Origin: Acaudatibacter sp963835495
GTDB taxonomy: Bacteria > Pseudomonadota > Alphaproteobacteria > Caulobacterales > Caulobacteraceae
DNA: 64,000 nucleotides
Direction of reading: 5' to 3'
Assembly (NCBI GenBank): GCA_963835495.1
Contig: CAWIFQ010000003.1
Location: 248,001 to 312,000 of the forward strand
Shown here: positions 47,258-56,903 of the stretch, piece by piece
Layout of the letters: the number at the start of each line of letters is the position of its first letter
Position numbering within the stretch: position 1 is the first letter of the stretch
Notes under the pieces: model-generated
The model's input: the letters and a program-made list of their open reading frames with translations, nothing else
Told to the model about the DNA's origin: nothing
The model's database searches: none
Position numbers and translations under genes: made by a program

Positions 47258-48371
47258 CTAGCTCCGCGCCCCAATCCACCCCGCGATCAGATCCACCATC
47301 GCCTCCCGGTTCGGCTCCGAGTTCCTCGAAGTAGTGCGCGCCGGGGATCATCTGCAGGCTCTTGTCCGACGAGGCGATGGCCGCGTAGACGCCCTGCGCG
47401 TCGCTCGGGAACACGCCCATGTCGCCGGTGCTCTGCACCACTAGGGCCGGCAGGGCGATCTTAGCCAGCTGCTCGCCGCCCTGGCATTTCGAGGTCTCAA
47501 GACTCCACATCGATAGCCAGGTCCGCAAGGAGTTGGCGCGGCCGATGCCGGGATACTTGTTCGCCATCGCCGGAGGACCGCGATAGCAGCCCGGGCACGG
47601 CCGGTCCGACGGGTCGATCGCCGGATCCATGAACCGCAGGTCGGCCCAGGTGCGGTAGAGCGGGAACAGGATGTCGGGCACGCCTGCCGCGTTCACCCGC
47701 GCCAGCTCGGCCTTGGCCCAGTCGGTGATCCGCTGGTTGCGCGCGCGCTGCGCGGCGCGGTAGCGGGCGATGAACTCGGCCGAGTAGGGCGGCCCGTTGT
47801 CGGGGTTGAACGGGTCGAGTTCCGGGTCGGTCTTGGTCGGGTCGAACTCGTCGACCACCGAGGCGTCCATCCACTCGGTCAGCACCTCCGGCCGGCCTTT
47901 GTGCGCGTTCAGCGAGACATAGAGGTCGGCGGCGGGGAGGCTGGCGATCGCCTCCGCGCCCGCGCCGCTCAGACCGGCGGCCAGCGTGGGCGCCGTCGCC
48001 TCGGCCTGGTAGGCGCCCATGAGCGAGCCGCCGCCGGAGTTGCCGAGGATCACCACCCGCTCGACGCCGGCCTCCTCGCGCAGCCAGCGCACCCCGACGC
48101 CGATGTCGATCAGCGCATGCTCGAGGATGAACTGGTCCTCCGCGCCGCGGTAGCGGGTGTTCCAGCCCAGGAAGCCGAACCCGCGCCGGGTGAAATAGGG
48201 CGCGCTGTAGTGCTCGGTGAAGTCGACATTGTAGTGGGTCGCGATCAGCGCGGTGCGCGGGCGCTGGCCTTTCGCCGTCCAATAGATCCCCTGGCAGGGA
48301 TGGCCGCCGGCCTGGATCCGGGCCGCCGTGGGCGAGACCCGCCCGACGAAATGGGCGTCAACGTCCGACAT
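47258..48371 (-). CDS. Alpha/beta hydrolase (one frameshift near the end)
   Basis: About 370 residues from ATG 48371. Fold pattern: TALIATHYNVDFTEHYSAPY, FTRRGFGFLGWNTRYRGAED, nucleophile elbow VVILGNSGGGSLMGAYQAEA (Ser), LPALVVQSTGDMGVFPSDAQ (Asp) and MIPGAHYFEE (His). An extra base near 47324 shifts the frame right after HYFEE; the repaired end is SEPNREAMVDLIAGWIGARS. Without repair the frame would run on through the REP repeats to 47049. Substrate unknown. Divergent from the TonB-dependent receptor by 319 bases. Confidence 0.82.
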
Positions 48372-48690
48372 TGCGTCCCCAGTGCTCACGATCCGGTCTC
48401 CTCGCTGAAGCGGCTTTCGCCGGTGGCATAGCGCAATCGCCCGGCGGTCGAACAGGCCGGTTCGGAAGGAGGGCCCGGCCCCAATACAAACTGACAACAA
48501 CGTCAAAACGCTCGGCTGGAGGCCGCGGAGCGAGGGTGTCTGAGCGACATTATGTCCGAACAGAAAGAGAAGTTGACGGCTATGTAAGATTTGCTCACAA
48601 CTGACATATCAGCGGGGCGCAGAATCCCGCACGGCGTACAAAAACAGCGTGACTTAGAGGAAACTGCCAACAAAACCTTAGGGGGGTGAA
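48372..48690. other. Divergent promoter region, hydrolase/TonB receptor
   Basis: No gene is seen. AT content rises toward the receptor; TTGACG at 48573-48578 could be a -35 element for it but the matching -10 is weak. AGGGGGGTG 10 bases before the receptor ATG is a strong ribosome-binding site. Confidence 0.45.
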
Positions 48691-51615
48691 ATGTTAAAGC
48701 GTGCTTTGCTGCTTTCGTGCGCGTCGAGCGCGGTCGGCATCTGGGGGAGCATCGCCCACGCGGCGACCGCCCAGGCCTCGGCGACCCCATCGGGGGCCAC
48801 CAGCGTCACGGAAATTGTCGTCACCGCCGAAAAACGCGAACAGAACCTGCAGACCGTTCCGATCGCGATCACCGCGTTCACCGGCGCGAAGCGCGACGCG
48901 GTCGGGATCAACACGATCCAGGACATGACCAACTTCACGCCGGGTCTGACCTATTCCACCTCGACCGACCGGATCACGCTCCGCGGCGTCGGTCGGACCA
49001 CCAACGTGCTGTCGGCCGACGCGCCGGTGGCCAACTATGACGACGGCCTCTACGAGACCTTCGCGGTCGCCGCCGGCCGGTCATCCCTGGAACTGGCCGA
49101 AGTGGTGGTCGAGCGGGGCCCGCAGGGCACGCTGGGCGGCCGCAACGCGCTGGCCGGCTCCCTCGACGAAGTGACCAATCGCCCGACCAGCACGCCGTTC
49201 GCCGAAGCGCGCTTCACGATCGGCAACTATGGGCACTACACGGCGGAAGCCGACGTCTCCGGGCCGATCGACGACATCTGGAAATATCGCCTCTACGCCT
49301 CGTACGAAGTTCAGAACCAAGGCTGGATTAAGAACATCATCCCCGGCCATGCCTCCGAGGGCAACAACATCAACGAGTGGTATGTCGACGCCCAGGTGTC
49401 GGCCCACTTCAACGACCACCTCGACATGTGGACCAAGTTCCAGTCGGCGCAATGGGACAACGCCAGCGGCGGCCCCGGCGACCTCTCGGCCGGCTGGACC
49501 AAGGCCGGCTATCCCAGCTACGAGTGGCAGGTCGCGGGGCTGGTTCCGCTGGCGGGCTATGCCTGCTACCCGGGTTCCGGCGCGGGACTTGCGGCGCAGA
49601 ACGTCGTCAACGCCTCGCCGACCGGCTGCAACAACCCGCAGCTGAAGACCCCCTGGGTCGAGGCCCAGATGATCGACCACTCGGTCACGCTGCCGGCCTA
49701 CTATTCGATCAACACGCAGTGGACCTGGCACGAGCCCGGTTTCGACATCAAATGGATCGGCGGCGGCACCTACTATCACTATGTGCTCAACGGTCCGACC
49801 GAGGGTGACAACGCGCCAATTCGCTCGTTCAACCAGCCTTGCAGCTTCGCGCCAGCCTGCGGTTCGGCGGGTTTGCTGATCAGTCCGCGCGATTCGTTCA
49901 CCTATCAGGAGCTGAACGGCTTCTGGAGCGACGAGCTCAACTTCATCTCCACCGGCGACAGCCCGCTGCAGTGGGTGGCGGGCGTCTACCAGTTCTATCA
50001 ATCCTACCAACAGCCCGTCAGCGCCGAGGATTTCAACCAACCTCAGCTGAATGGTCCGTTCGGCGCGCCGGGCGCTCTATGCTTCCAGACCGGCGGCGTC
50101 TGCGCGCCGGAAACGCAGTTCCGGTGGTTCGACAACCGGCCAGCTGTGAAGGACCAGTCCTACGCCGGCTACGGCCAGGTCGACTGGAAGGTGACGCCCA
50201 CCGTGAAGCTGACGGCCGGCATCCGCTATTCCTACGACCGCAAATACGGCACCGAGGCTATCCGCCTGACCTGCTTCACGGTGCCCGCCTGCTTCACGGT
50301 GCCCGAACTCAACGGGTTCATTCCCGGCGGCCTCCCGGCGGTCGATCTGACCCAGCTGCCGACGGTGGTGGACTCGGGCCCGCCCTTCAACCCGCTGCCG
50401 AAAGGCGTGACCGCCCCGACCACCTACAATGCGACTACCGGGTTCGCCAGCCGTCCCTACAACGCGTCGTGGCAGGATCCGAGCGGCACCGCCGGGATCG
50501 AATGGACCCCCGACAGCGACAGCCTCTACTACGCCAAGTACGGCCGTGGTTATAAGTCGGGCGGTTACAACATCGGCATCTTCACCGTCCTCAGCTTCCA
50601 GCCCTATACGGCCGCCGAGCACGTGAACTCGTTTGAAATCGGCGCGAAGCACACCTTCGGTCATTTCCTGACCGCGAACGCCGCTCTGTTCTACTATGAC
50701 TACTCGGACCTGCAGATCCCGATCGCGACGGTCCAGACCGCCGGCGGCCTCTCGCAATCGGAAACCAACTTCTACAACGTGCCGAAGTCGGTCTCTGAAG
50801 GCTTCGAGCTGGAGACCACCTGGACGCCGATCGACCACCTGGCGATCCTGTTCAACTACTCCTACCTCGACTCCCACATCACCAAAGGGTCGGCCCCCGA
50901 CCCTGCTGACCCGAACGCCTATGGCCCCGGCGCCAAGCCGCTGTACACCGCGGCCCAGTGCCTGGCCATGATGTCGCTCCCCGCAGCTCAACGTCACTGC
51001 ACACCCGACGTCTACACCGAGACGGCGGCGCAAGCGGCGGCGGTTGCGGCGGCGACGGGAGTTCCGGTCACAGCGAACACGGTCTTCGGGGGCGTAATCC
51101 CGGGCGACCCGGGCCAGGGCTGGAACATTCCGCAGAATCTGGCCGGCAACCCGTTGCCGAACGCGCCGAAGAACAAGATCGCGGTGAACGTGATCTACAC
51201 CATCAAGACCGGCGACGGCGCCAAGTGGGAGCCTTCGCTCAGCTATGTCTGGCGTGACAAGGAGTACGGTCTGTTCTTCAACGAGGCCAACTACGCTGCG
51301 CCAGCCTGGGACGAGTGGGACGCGCGCCTGAGCTACACTTCCGCCAATGGCAAGTTCACCGCGATCGCCTTCATCAAGAACATCGCCAACAACATTGGCT
51401 ATGATCAGGGTGCGTTGGCCACGCGGGCTGCTGGTACGGTCGACGTTCCTGGCGGCGCCTCCGGCTACCAGATCTACAACTATGTGCAGGGCCTCAACGG
51501 GCCGGCGGGCTTCAACACGCCGCTACCCGGCGCGGACGCTCACAGCATCTACAGCACCTACTATGTGACGCCGCCGCGCACCTACGGCATCGAGCTGCAC
51601 TACAAGTTCTTCTAG
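48691..51615 (+). CDS. TonB-dependent outer-membrane receptor
   Basis: 974 residues. Signal peptide (LLLSCASSAVGIWGSIAHA), TonB box region TSVTEIVVTAEKREQNLQTV, plug domain (DMTNFTPGLTYSTSTDRITL, ELAEVVVERGPQGTLGGRNA) and a C-terminal 22-strand barrel ending in aromatic YGIELHYKFF. The plug motif GRNALAGSLDEVTNRPT is the usual GRNATGG type. The Sphingomonad/Caulobacter CirA-like group imports varied organic substrates; none is indicated here because neighbours are unrelated. A strong terminator follows. Confidence 0.95.
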   Translation: MLKRALLLSCASSAVGIWGSIAHAATAQASATPSGATSVTEIVVTAEKREQNLQTVPIAITAFTGAKRDAVGINTIQDMTNFTPGLTYSTSTDRITLRGVGRTTNVLSADAPVANYDDGLYETFAVAAGRSSLELAEVVVERGPQGTLGGRNALAGSLDEVTNRPTSTPFAEARFTIGNYGHYTAEADVSGPIDDIWKYRLYASYEVQNQGWIKNIIPGHASEGNNINEWYVDAQVSAHFNDHLDMWTKFQSAQWDNASGGPGDLSAGWTKAGYPSYEWQVAGLVPLAGYACYPGSGAGLAAQNVVNASPTGCNNPQLKTPWVEAQMIDHSVTLPAYYSINTQWTWHEPGFDIKWIGGGTYYHYVLNGPTEGDNAPIRSFNQPCSFAPACGSAGLLISPRDSFTYQELNGFWSDELNFISTGDSPLQWVAGVYQFYQSYQQPVSAEDFNQPQLNGPFGAPGALCFQTGGVCAPETQFRWFDNRPAVKDQSYAGYGQVDWKVTPTVKLTAGIRYSYDRKYGTEAIRLTCFTVPACFTVPELNGFIPGGLPAVDLTQLPTVVDSGPPFNPLPKGVTAPTTYNATTGFASRPYNASWQDPSGTAGIEWTPDSDSLYYAKYGRGYKSGGYNIGIFTVLSFQPYTAAEHVNSFEIGAKHTFGHFLTANAALFYYDYSDLQIPIATVQTAGGLSQSETNFYNVPKSVSEGFELETTWTPIDHLAILFNYSYLDSHITKGSAPDPADPNAYGPGAKPLYTAAQCLAMMSLPAAQRHCTPDVYTETAAQAAAVAAATGVPVTANTVFGGVIPGDPGQGWNIPQNLAGNPLPNAPKNKIAVNVIYTIKTGDGAKWEPSLSYVWRDKEYGLFFNEANYAAPAWDEWDARLSYTSANGKFTAIAFIKNIANNIGYDQGALATRAAGTVDVPGGASGYQIYNYVQGLNGPAGFNTPLPGADAHSIYSTYYVTPPRTYGIELHYKFF

Positions 51616-51693
51616 GCGGACCGCGCGCTCCCTGGACGGGGGCGCGCGATTTTCAGATCAGTGGCCGCAACGGCCGCTCACAGTTGCCTCCTA

Positions 51694-51722
51694 GGGCGGC
51701 CCAACGGGTCGCCCTTTTTTTC
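51694..51722. terminator. Rho-independent terminator
   Basis: GGGCGGCCC-AAC-GGGTCGCCC forms a 9-base stem (one G-U pair) with a 3-base loop, followed by an eight-T run on the forward strand. It ends the TonB receptor transcript and lies between it and the convergent nadC. Confidence 0.9.
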
Positions 51723-51746
51723 GCTCGTGCACGGGGAAGCCGCGCC

Positions 51747-52592
51747 TCAGTTGGCGTCGAGGCCGATGTCCAGCACGGGGGCGGAGTGGGTGAGGGCGCC
51801 GACGCTGATCACGTCGACCCCGGTCTCGGCGATCGCCCGCACGGTCTCCAGGCTGACGCCGCCGGAGGCCTCCAGCACCACCTTGCCCTTGGCGCGCGCC
51901 ACGGCCATGTGCAGGTCCTCGAGGCTGAAGTTGTCGAGCATGATCACGTCCGGCCGCTCGGCCAGGGCCTCGTCTAGCTGCTCCAGGCCGTCGACCTCGG
52001 CCTCGACCTTGACCAGGTGGCCCGCCGCCGCCTTCGCCCGCCGGATCGCCGCGCCGACGCCGCCGGCGGCCGCGACGTGGTTGTCCTTGATCAGGATCGC
52101 GTCATCCAGGCCGAAGCGGTGGTTGACGCCGCCGCCGCAGCGCACCGCGTATTTCTCCAGCGCGCGCAGGCCGGGCGTGGTCTTGCGGGTGTCGGTGATC
52201 ACCGCGCCGGTCCCGGCCACCGCCTCGACATAGGCGTGGGTCAGCGTGGCGATGCCGGAGAGCCGGCCCATCAGGTTCAGCGCGGTGCGCTCGGCCGACA
52301 GCAGGGCGCGGGCGTTGGCGTCGACGTAGGCGAGCACGGTCCCGGCCTGCAGCACCTCGCCGTCGCTGACGACGGTCTCGAACCGGGCGCTGGGGTCGAG
52401 CGCCAGCAGGCTCAGCCGCGCGCAGGCGACGCCGGCCGCCACGCCGAACTTCCGGCTGGCGAACCGCGCCGACAGCCGCGCGTCGGCGTCGATGCAGGCG
52501 GCCGAGGTGATGTCGCCGGCGCGGCCAAGGTCCTCGGCCAGCGCGGCGCGCACGACCGGCTCGATCAGGATGTCGGGCAGGGGGGCGATCAT
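51747..52592 (-). CDS. nadC: NadC quinolinate phosphoribosyltransferase
   Basis: NadC converts quinolinate and PRPP to nicotinate mononucleotide. 281 residues: ALAEDLGRAGDITSAACIDA, LSAERTALNLMGRLSGIATL, DTRKTTPGLRALEKYAVRCG with GGVNHRFGLDDAILIKDNHV, EVEAEVDGL-like VKVEAEVDGLEQLDEALAE, and ISVGALTHSAPVLDIGLD. All catalytic Arg, Lys and Glu residues of the family motifs are visible. Last gene of the nad operon, 70 bases after nadB with a hairpin in the gap. Confidence 0.97.
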   Translation of the reverse strand: MIAPLPDILIEPVVRAALAEDLGRAGDITSAACIDADARLSARFASRKFGVAAGVACARLSLLALDPSARFETVVSDGEVLQAGTVLAYVDANARALLSAERTALNLMGRLSGIATLTHAYVEAVAGTGAVITDTRKTTPGLRALEKYAVRCGGGVNHRFGLDDAILIKDNHVAAAGGVGAAIRRAKAAAGHLVKVEAEVDGLEQLDEALAERPDVIMLDNFSLEDLHMAVARAKGKVVLEASGGVSLETVRAIAETGVDVISVGALTHSAPVLDIGLDAN

Positions 52593-52619
52593 TGCGCGGC
52601 CTTGCCAAGTTCGGTCATC

Positions 52620-52638
52620 GCCGGGCGTAACGCCCGGC
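52620..52638. other. Intercistronic hairpin nadB-nadC
   Basis: GCCGGGCG-TAA-CGCCCGGC is a perfect 8-base stem with a 3-base loop and no T-tract. It could stabilise or partly attenuate the message between nadB and nadC. Confidence 0.55.
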
Positions 52639-52662
52639 CTTGACCGAGGGAAAAATGAGACA

Positions 52663-54177
52663 TCACGCCGCCGCGGACGCCGGCGCCGGCGAGAGCGTGA
52701 CGCGGCTGCGGATCGGCGCGCCCAGTTTCGGATAGTCGGCGCGGAAGTGGGCGCCGCGGCTTTCGCGGCGGGCGAGCGCGCCCTCGGCCACCAGGCGGGC
52801 GGCGATCAGCGGCAGCGCGGGGCCGTGCGCGGCTTCCAGCGCCGCGATCTCGGCCAGCAGCCGGCGCAGTCCCGCGCCGTCGCGCACGACGCCGGCGCCC
52901 AGGCTCATCGCCCGACGCAGCGACTGCAGCGCCGCGTCAGGCAGGTCCGGCGCGGGCGAGGCGGGCAGGGGGGGCGTGGCCGGATCGGCCGCCAGCGCCG
53001 CCGCGCGCCCGGCGCGGGCGCCGAACACCGCCGCTTCGAGCAGGGAATTGGACGCCAGCCGGTTGGCGCCGTGGGCGCCGGTGGAGGCGCACTCGCCGGC
53101 GGCCCAGAGCCCGGCCAGCGTGGTCGCCCCGTCCGCGTCGGTCTCGACGCCGCCCATGTGGTAGTGCACCGCCGGTACGACCGGGATCGGCTGGCGGCGC
53201 GGGTCGAGGCCGGCGGCCATCGCCGCGGCGAACACCGCCGGGAACTCATGCGCGAACGCCTCGCCGATCGCCGCGCGGGCGTCGAGGAAGGCGCCGCGGC
53301 CGGCCCGGCGCTCGGACTCGATGGCGCGGGCGACGATGTCGCGCGGCGCCAGCTCGGCGGCGGGATGGTAGCGGGCCATGAACGGCTGGCCGTCGCGGCC
53401 GACCAGCTTGGCGCCCTCGCCGCGCAGGGCCTCGGTGGCCAGAGGCGCCGGATCTCGACCGAGATCCATCGCGGTGGGGTGGAACTGCACGAACTCGGCG
53501 TCGGCGATCGCCGCGCCGGCCAGCGCCGCCAGCGCCAGGCCCTCGCCCCGCACCTCGCGCGGCGTGGTGGTCACGGCGTAGAGCCCGCCGAGACCGCCGG
53601 TCGCGAGCACCGTCGCCGGCGCGACGATCTCCAGGAGGTCCCCGCCGCTCGCCTCGACCAGCGCGCCGCGCACCCGGCCGAAGCGGTCGGTGAATAGGCG
53701 GCGGGCGCGGACGCCTTCGCGGATTTCGATACGGGGCTCGCTCAGCACGGCGGCGATCACCGCCTGCATGATCGCCTGGCCGGCGCCGTCGCCGCCGACC
53801 CGCGCGACGCGGGGACGGCCATGGGCGGCTTCCAGGCTCTGCACGAAATCGCCGCCTTCGGTGCGATCGAACGGCGCGCCGAGGGCGGCCAGGCGGCGCA
53901 CAGCGTCCGGTCCTTCGCCGGTCAGGATCGCGACCGCTTCCGGATCGCACAGGCCCGCGCCGGCGGCGATGGTGTCGGCCGCATGCAGCTCCGGCGCGTC
54001 GCCCTCCGTCAGCGCCGCGGCCATGCCGCCCTGGGCCCAGGCGGAGGAACAGCCGGTCCCCAGCGGGGCGGCCGACAGCACCAGCGCGCGGCGGGGCGCG
54101 GCGGCGAGCGCGGCGGAAAGGCCGGCCAGGCCCGCGCCGATGATCAGGACCCCGTCGAACTCGAGCCGATCGGTCAT
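52663..54177 (-). CDS. nadB: NadB L-aspartate oxidase
   Basis: NadB oxidises aspartate to iminoaspartate with FAD, the first step of de novo NAD synthesis. 504 residues: FAD motif VLIIGAGLAGLSAALAA, SSAWAQGGMAAAL, ATVLATGGLGGLYAVTTTPR, EFVQFHPTAMDL, the active-site region YHMGGVETDADGATTLAGLW and AAGECASTGAHGANRLASNS. The gene overlaps the upstream M50 gene by 4 bases (ATGA-type). Intact. Confidence 0.97.
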   Translation of the reverse strand: MTDRLEFDGVLIIGAGLAGLSAALAAAPRRALVLSAAPLGTGCSSAWAQGGMAAALTEGDAPELHAADTIAAGAGLCDPEAVAILTGEGPDAVRRLAALGAPFDRTEGGDFVQSLEAAHGRPRVARVGGDGAGQAIMQAVIAAVLSEPRIEIREGVRARRLFTDRFGRVRGALVEASGGDLLEIVAPATVLATGGLGGLYAVTTTPREVRGEGLALAALAGAAIADAEFVQFHPTAMDLGRDPAPLATEALRGEGAKLVGRDGQPFMARYHPAAELAPRDIVARAIESERRAGRGAFLDARAAIGEAFAHEFPAVFAAAMAAGLDPRRQPIPVVPAVHYHMGGVETDADGATTLAGLWAAGECASTGAHGANRLASNSLLEAAVFGARAGRAAALAADPATPPLPASPAPDLPDAALQSLRRAMSLGAGVVRDGAGLRRLLAEIAALEAAHGPALPLIAARLVAEGALARRESRGAHFRADYPKLGAPIRSRVTLSPAPASAAA

Positions 54178-54985
54178 CGCCCGCCTCCGAAACTGCCGAA
54201 CGAGAAGAAATGCGAACCGATCCCCGCGCCGGCGGCGGCGATCCACAGCAGGCCGCCGCACAGCGCGACCGCCAGGAGGTAGAGCGCCAGGCCCAGCGCC
54301 CACTCGCCCCAGCTCAGCGGTCGCGCCGCCGGGCGCAGCTGCGCGGTGCGCAGCGAGGCGAAGACGCTGAGGCCGATGAACAGCGGGATCAGCCAGGAGC
54401 CGCGGCTGGCGCTCCAGACGACCGCCACCAGGCCGACCGCCAGCAGCGCCGCCCGCTCGAGCAGCGGGTGGACCCGCGCCAGCACCGGGCCCAGCGCCTT
54501 GGAGCCGTCGAGCGGCGGCGCCGGCGCCAGGTTCAACAGGTTGAAGCCGGCGATCACGAACGCGCCGGTCAGCCAGGCCGGCTGGCCGGTCCAGGCGGCG
54601 AGGCCGAAGAAGGGCAGCGCCGCCAGCAGGCCGAACACCGGTCCCGACAGCGAGATCAGCACGCCCTTGATTTCGGTGTCGGGCGGCCGCGCCATCGTCG
54701 CCACGCCGCCGAAGAAGGGGATGATGCGGATGCGGCTGGGGCCACTGCCGGCCCAGTTGATCACCAGCACATGGCCGAACTCGTGCACGAACACGCCGAT
54801 CACGGCGGCCACGCCCCACAGCAGTCCCATCTGCCAGCTCAGCCAGGCCGCCAGCAGCAGGGTGCCGGCGACGCCCCAGAGCAGGGTCGACAGGCGCGAG
54901 GGCTCCTTCTGCCCCGGCGGCGTGTCGACCGCGGGCGGGTCGGCCCAGGGCGAGATCGGCGCGGCCGGGACGATCGGCGTCTCGG

Positions 54986-54989
<4 letters not shown>
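54174..54989 (-). CDS. M50/site-2-type membrane metalloprotease
   Basis: 271 residues. Zinc motif HEFGH in IGVFVHEFGHVLVINWAGSG and the second zinc ligand region LLNLAPAPPLDGSKALGPVL (D in PPLDG) define the family. About six membrane segments, for example LLWGVAGTLLLAAWLSWQMG and LISLSGPVFGLLAALPFFGL. It has no PDZ domain, so it is the short peptidase M50 type. Sits between the macrodomain gene and nadB with 4-base overlaps at both ends, so it is part of the NAD operon. Substrate unknown. Confidence 0.87.
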
Positions 54990-55498
<509 letters not shown>

Positions 55499-55511
55499 GG
55501 TCAGGCCCGCC

Positions 55512-56597
55512 TCAGATCAGCTCCACGTCGACATGGTGGCGCGCCTTGACCAGGTCGTAGCGCGCCGGGACCGCCGGCGGCGGCAGGTCAATCATCCGCT
55601 GCACCGAAAGGCGGGCGCGGGCGGCGATCTCTGGGTCGATGCGAACCTCGAACTGCTCGTTCAGCAGCGCCTGATAGATGTTCTCCAGCGTGATCCGCTT
55701 CATGTGCGGGCAGAGGTTGCAGGGTCGGACGAACTCGGTGTTCGGCGCCTCGGCGGCGATGTTGTCGGCCATCGAGCATTCGGTGATCAGCACCACCTGA
55801 CGCGGCTGGCGTTTGACCACGTAGTCGGTCATCGCCGTGGTCGAGCCGGCGAAGTCGGCCAGCTCCAGCACTTCGGCCGGGCACTCCGGGTGAGCCAGGA
55901 TCTGGGCGTTCGGCCAGGCCTCGCGCACCTGACGAATGTCCTCGGCCTCGAAGCGCTCGTGCACCTCGCAGCGACCCTGCCAGGCGATGATCTTGATCTC
56001 GGTCTGGCGCGCGACGTTGCGGGCCAGGAACTCGTCCGGCAGCAGGATCACCCGGTCGGTCCCGGCGGCCGCGGCGGCGGCTTCCACCACCTGCACCGCA
56101 TTGGCGCTGGTGCAGCAGATGTCGGTCTCGGCCTTCACCTCGGCCGTGGTGTTGACGTAGGTCACCACCGGCACGCCCGGGTAGCGCTGCTTGATCAGCC
56201 GCACGTCCGCCGCGGTGATCGACGCCGCCAGCGAGCAGCCGGCGCGCAGGTCGGGGATCAGCACCTTCTTGTCCATGCAGAGAACCTTCGAGGTCTCGGC
56301 CATGAAGTGCACGCCGGCCTGGACGATGATCGCCGCGTCGGTGCGAGCGGCCTCGCGGGCCAGCCCCAGGCTGTCGCCGATGAAGTCGCCGACCCCGTGG
56401 AAGATCTCCGGCGTCATGTAGTTGTGCGCCAGGATCACCGCGTTCTTCTCGCGCTTCAGCCGGTTGATTTCGGCGATCAGCGGCGCGTGGGCGCGCCACT
56501 CGATCGGCGTGACGCGCGCCTTGACCTTTTCCCAGAGCGGCGCGGTCGCCGCTTCAACCTCAGGCGTGAAGTCGAGAACTCCTGTCCCGTCCGCCAT
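55512..56597 (-). CDS. nadA: NadA quinolinate synthase
   Basis: NadA condenses iminoaspartate with dihydroxyacetone phosphate to quinolinate using a [4Fe-4S] cluster. 361 residues: AVILAHNYMTPEIFHGVGDF, GDSLGLAREAARTDAAIIVQ, AGVHFMAETSKVLCMDKKVL, cluster Cys in LRAGCSLAAS, TDICCTSANAVQVVEA and FVRPCNLCPHMKRITLENIY. ATG at 56597 has AGGAGG upstream. First gene of nadA-macro-M50-nadB-nadC. Two palindromic operators lie 16 and 86 bases upstream. Confidence 0.97.
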   Translation of the reverse strand: MADGTGVLDFTPEVEAATAPLWEKVKARVTPIEWRAHAPLIAEINRLKREKNAVILAHNYMTPEIFHGVGDFIGDSLGLAREAARTDAAIIVQAGVHFMAETSKVLCMDKKVLIPDLRAGCSLAASITAADVRLIKQRYPGVPVVTYVNTTAEVKAETDICCTSANAVQVVEAAAAAAGTDRVILLPDEFLARNVARQTEIKIIAWQGRCEVHERFEAEDIRQVREAWPNAQILAHPECPAEVLELADFAGSTTAMTDYVVKRQPRQVVLITECSMADNIAAEAPNTEFVRPCNLCPHMKRITLENIYQALLNEQFEVRIDPEIAARARLSVQRMIDLPPPAVPARYDLVKARHHVDVELI

Positions 56598-56612
56598 GCC
56601 GTCCTCCTACCC

Positions 56613-56633
56613 TTATGCTCACTTTGAGCATTT
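56613..56633. promoter_or_regulatory. NadQ-type operator 1 upstream of nadA
   Basis: ATGCTCA-CTT-TGAGCAT (56615-56631) is a perfect palindrome 16 bases before nadA. Together with operator 2 it resembles the alphaproteobacterial NadQ motif of nad genes as I remember it; the regulator itself is not in the window. Confidence 0.6.
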
Positions 56634-56682
56634 CATTGGCCGGATAAAACGCCGAACCCTGTGTGAGAGCCGGCGTCACCCC

Positions 56683-56703
56683 TTATGCTAAGTCTGAGCA
56701 TAA
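56683..56703. promoter_or_regulatory. NadQ-type operator 2 upstream of nadA
   Basis: TTATGCT-N7-AGCATAA has perfect 7-base arms and shares the ATGCT/AGCAT core with operator 1, from which it is 70 bases away. Binding at both could loop or block the nadA promoter. Confidence 0.55.
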
Positions 56704-56903
56704 GTCGCAAATCCCATATAGACCCCTAACGCCTCGCCGCAAACCCCCTTGCCGATTTTGCCGCGTTTTTTTGGGTCACGAAATCTGGCGGCGTGTTCAG
56801 CCCCACTTATCGCCCCTTACGGAAACCAAACCCGTGCGCGAGGGGTTCCAGCGTTAACAATCCGTCAGGGACGCCTGGATGCCTGGACTGCTATAGGCCG
56901 CCG

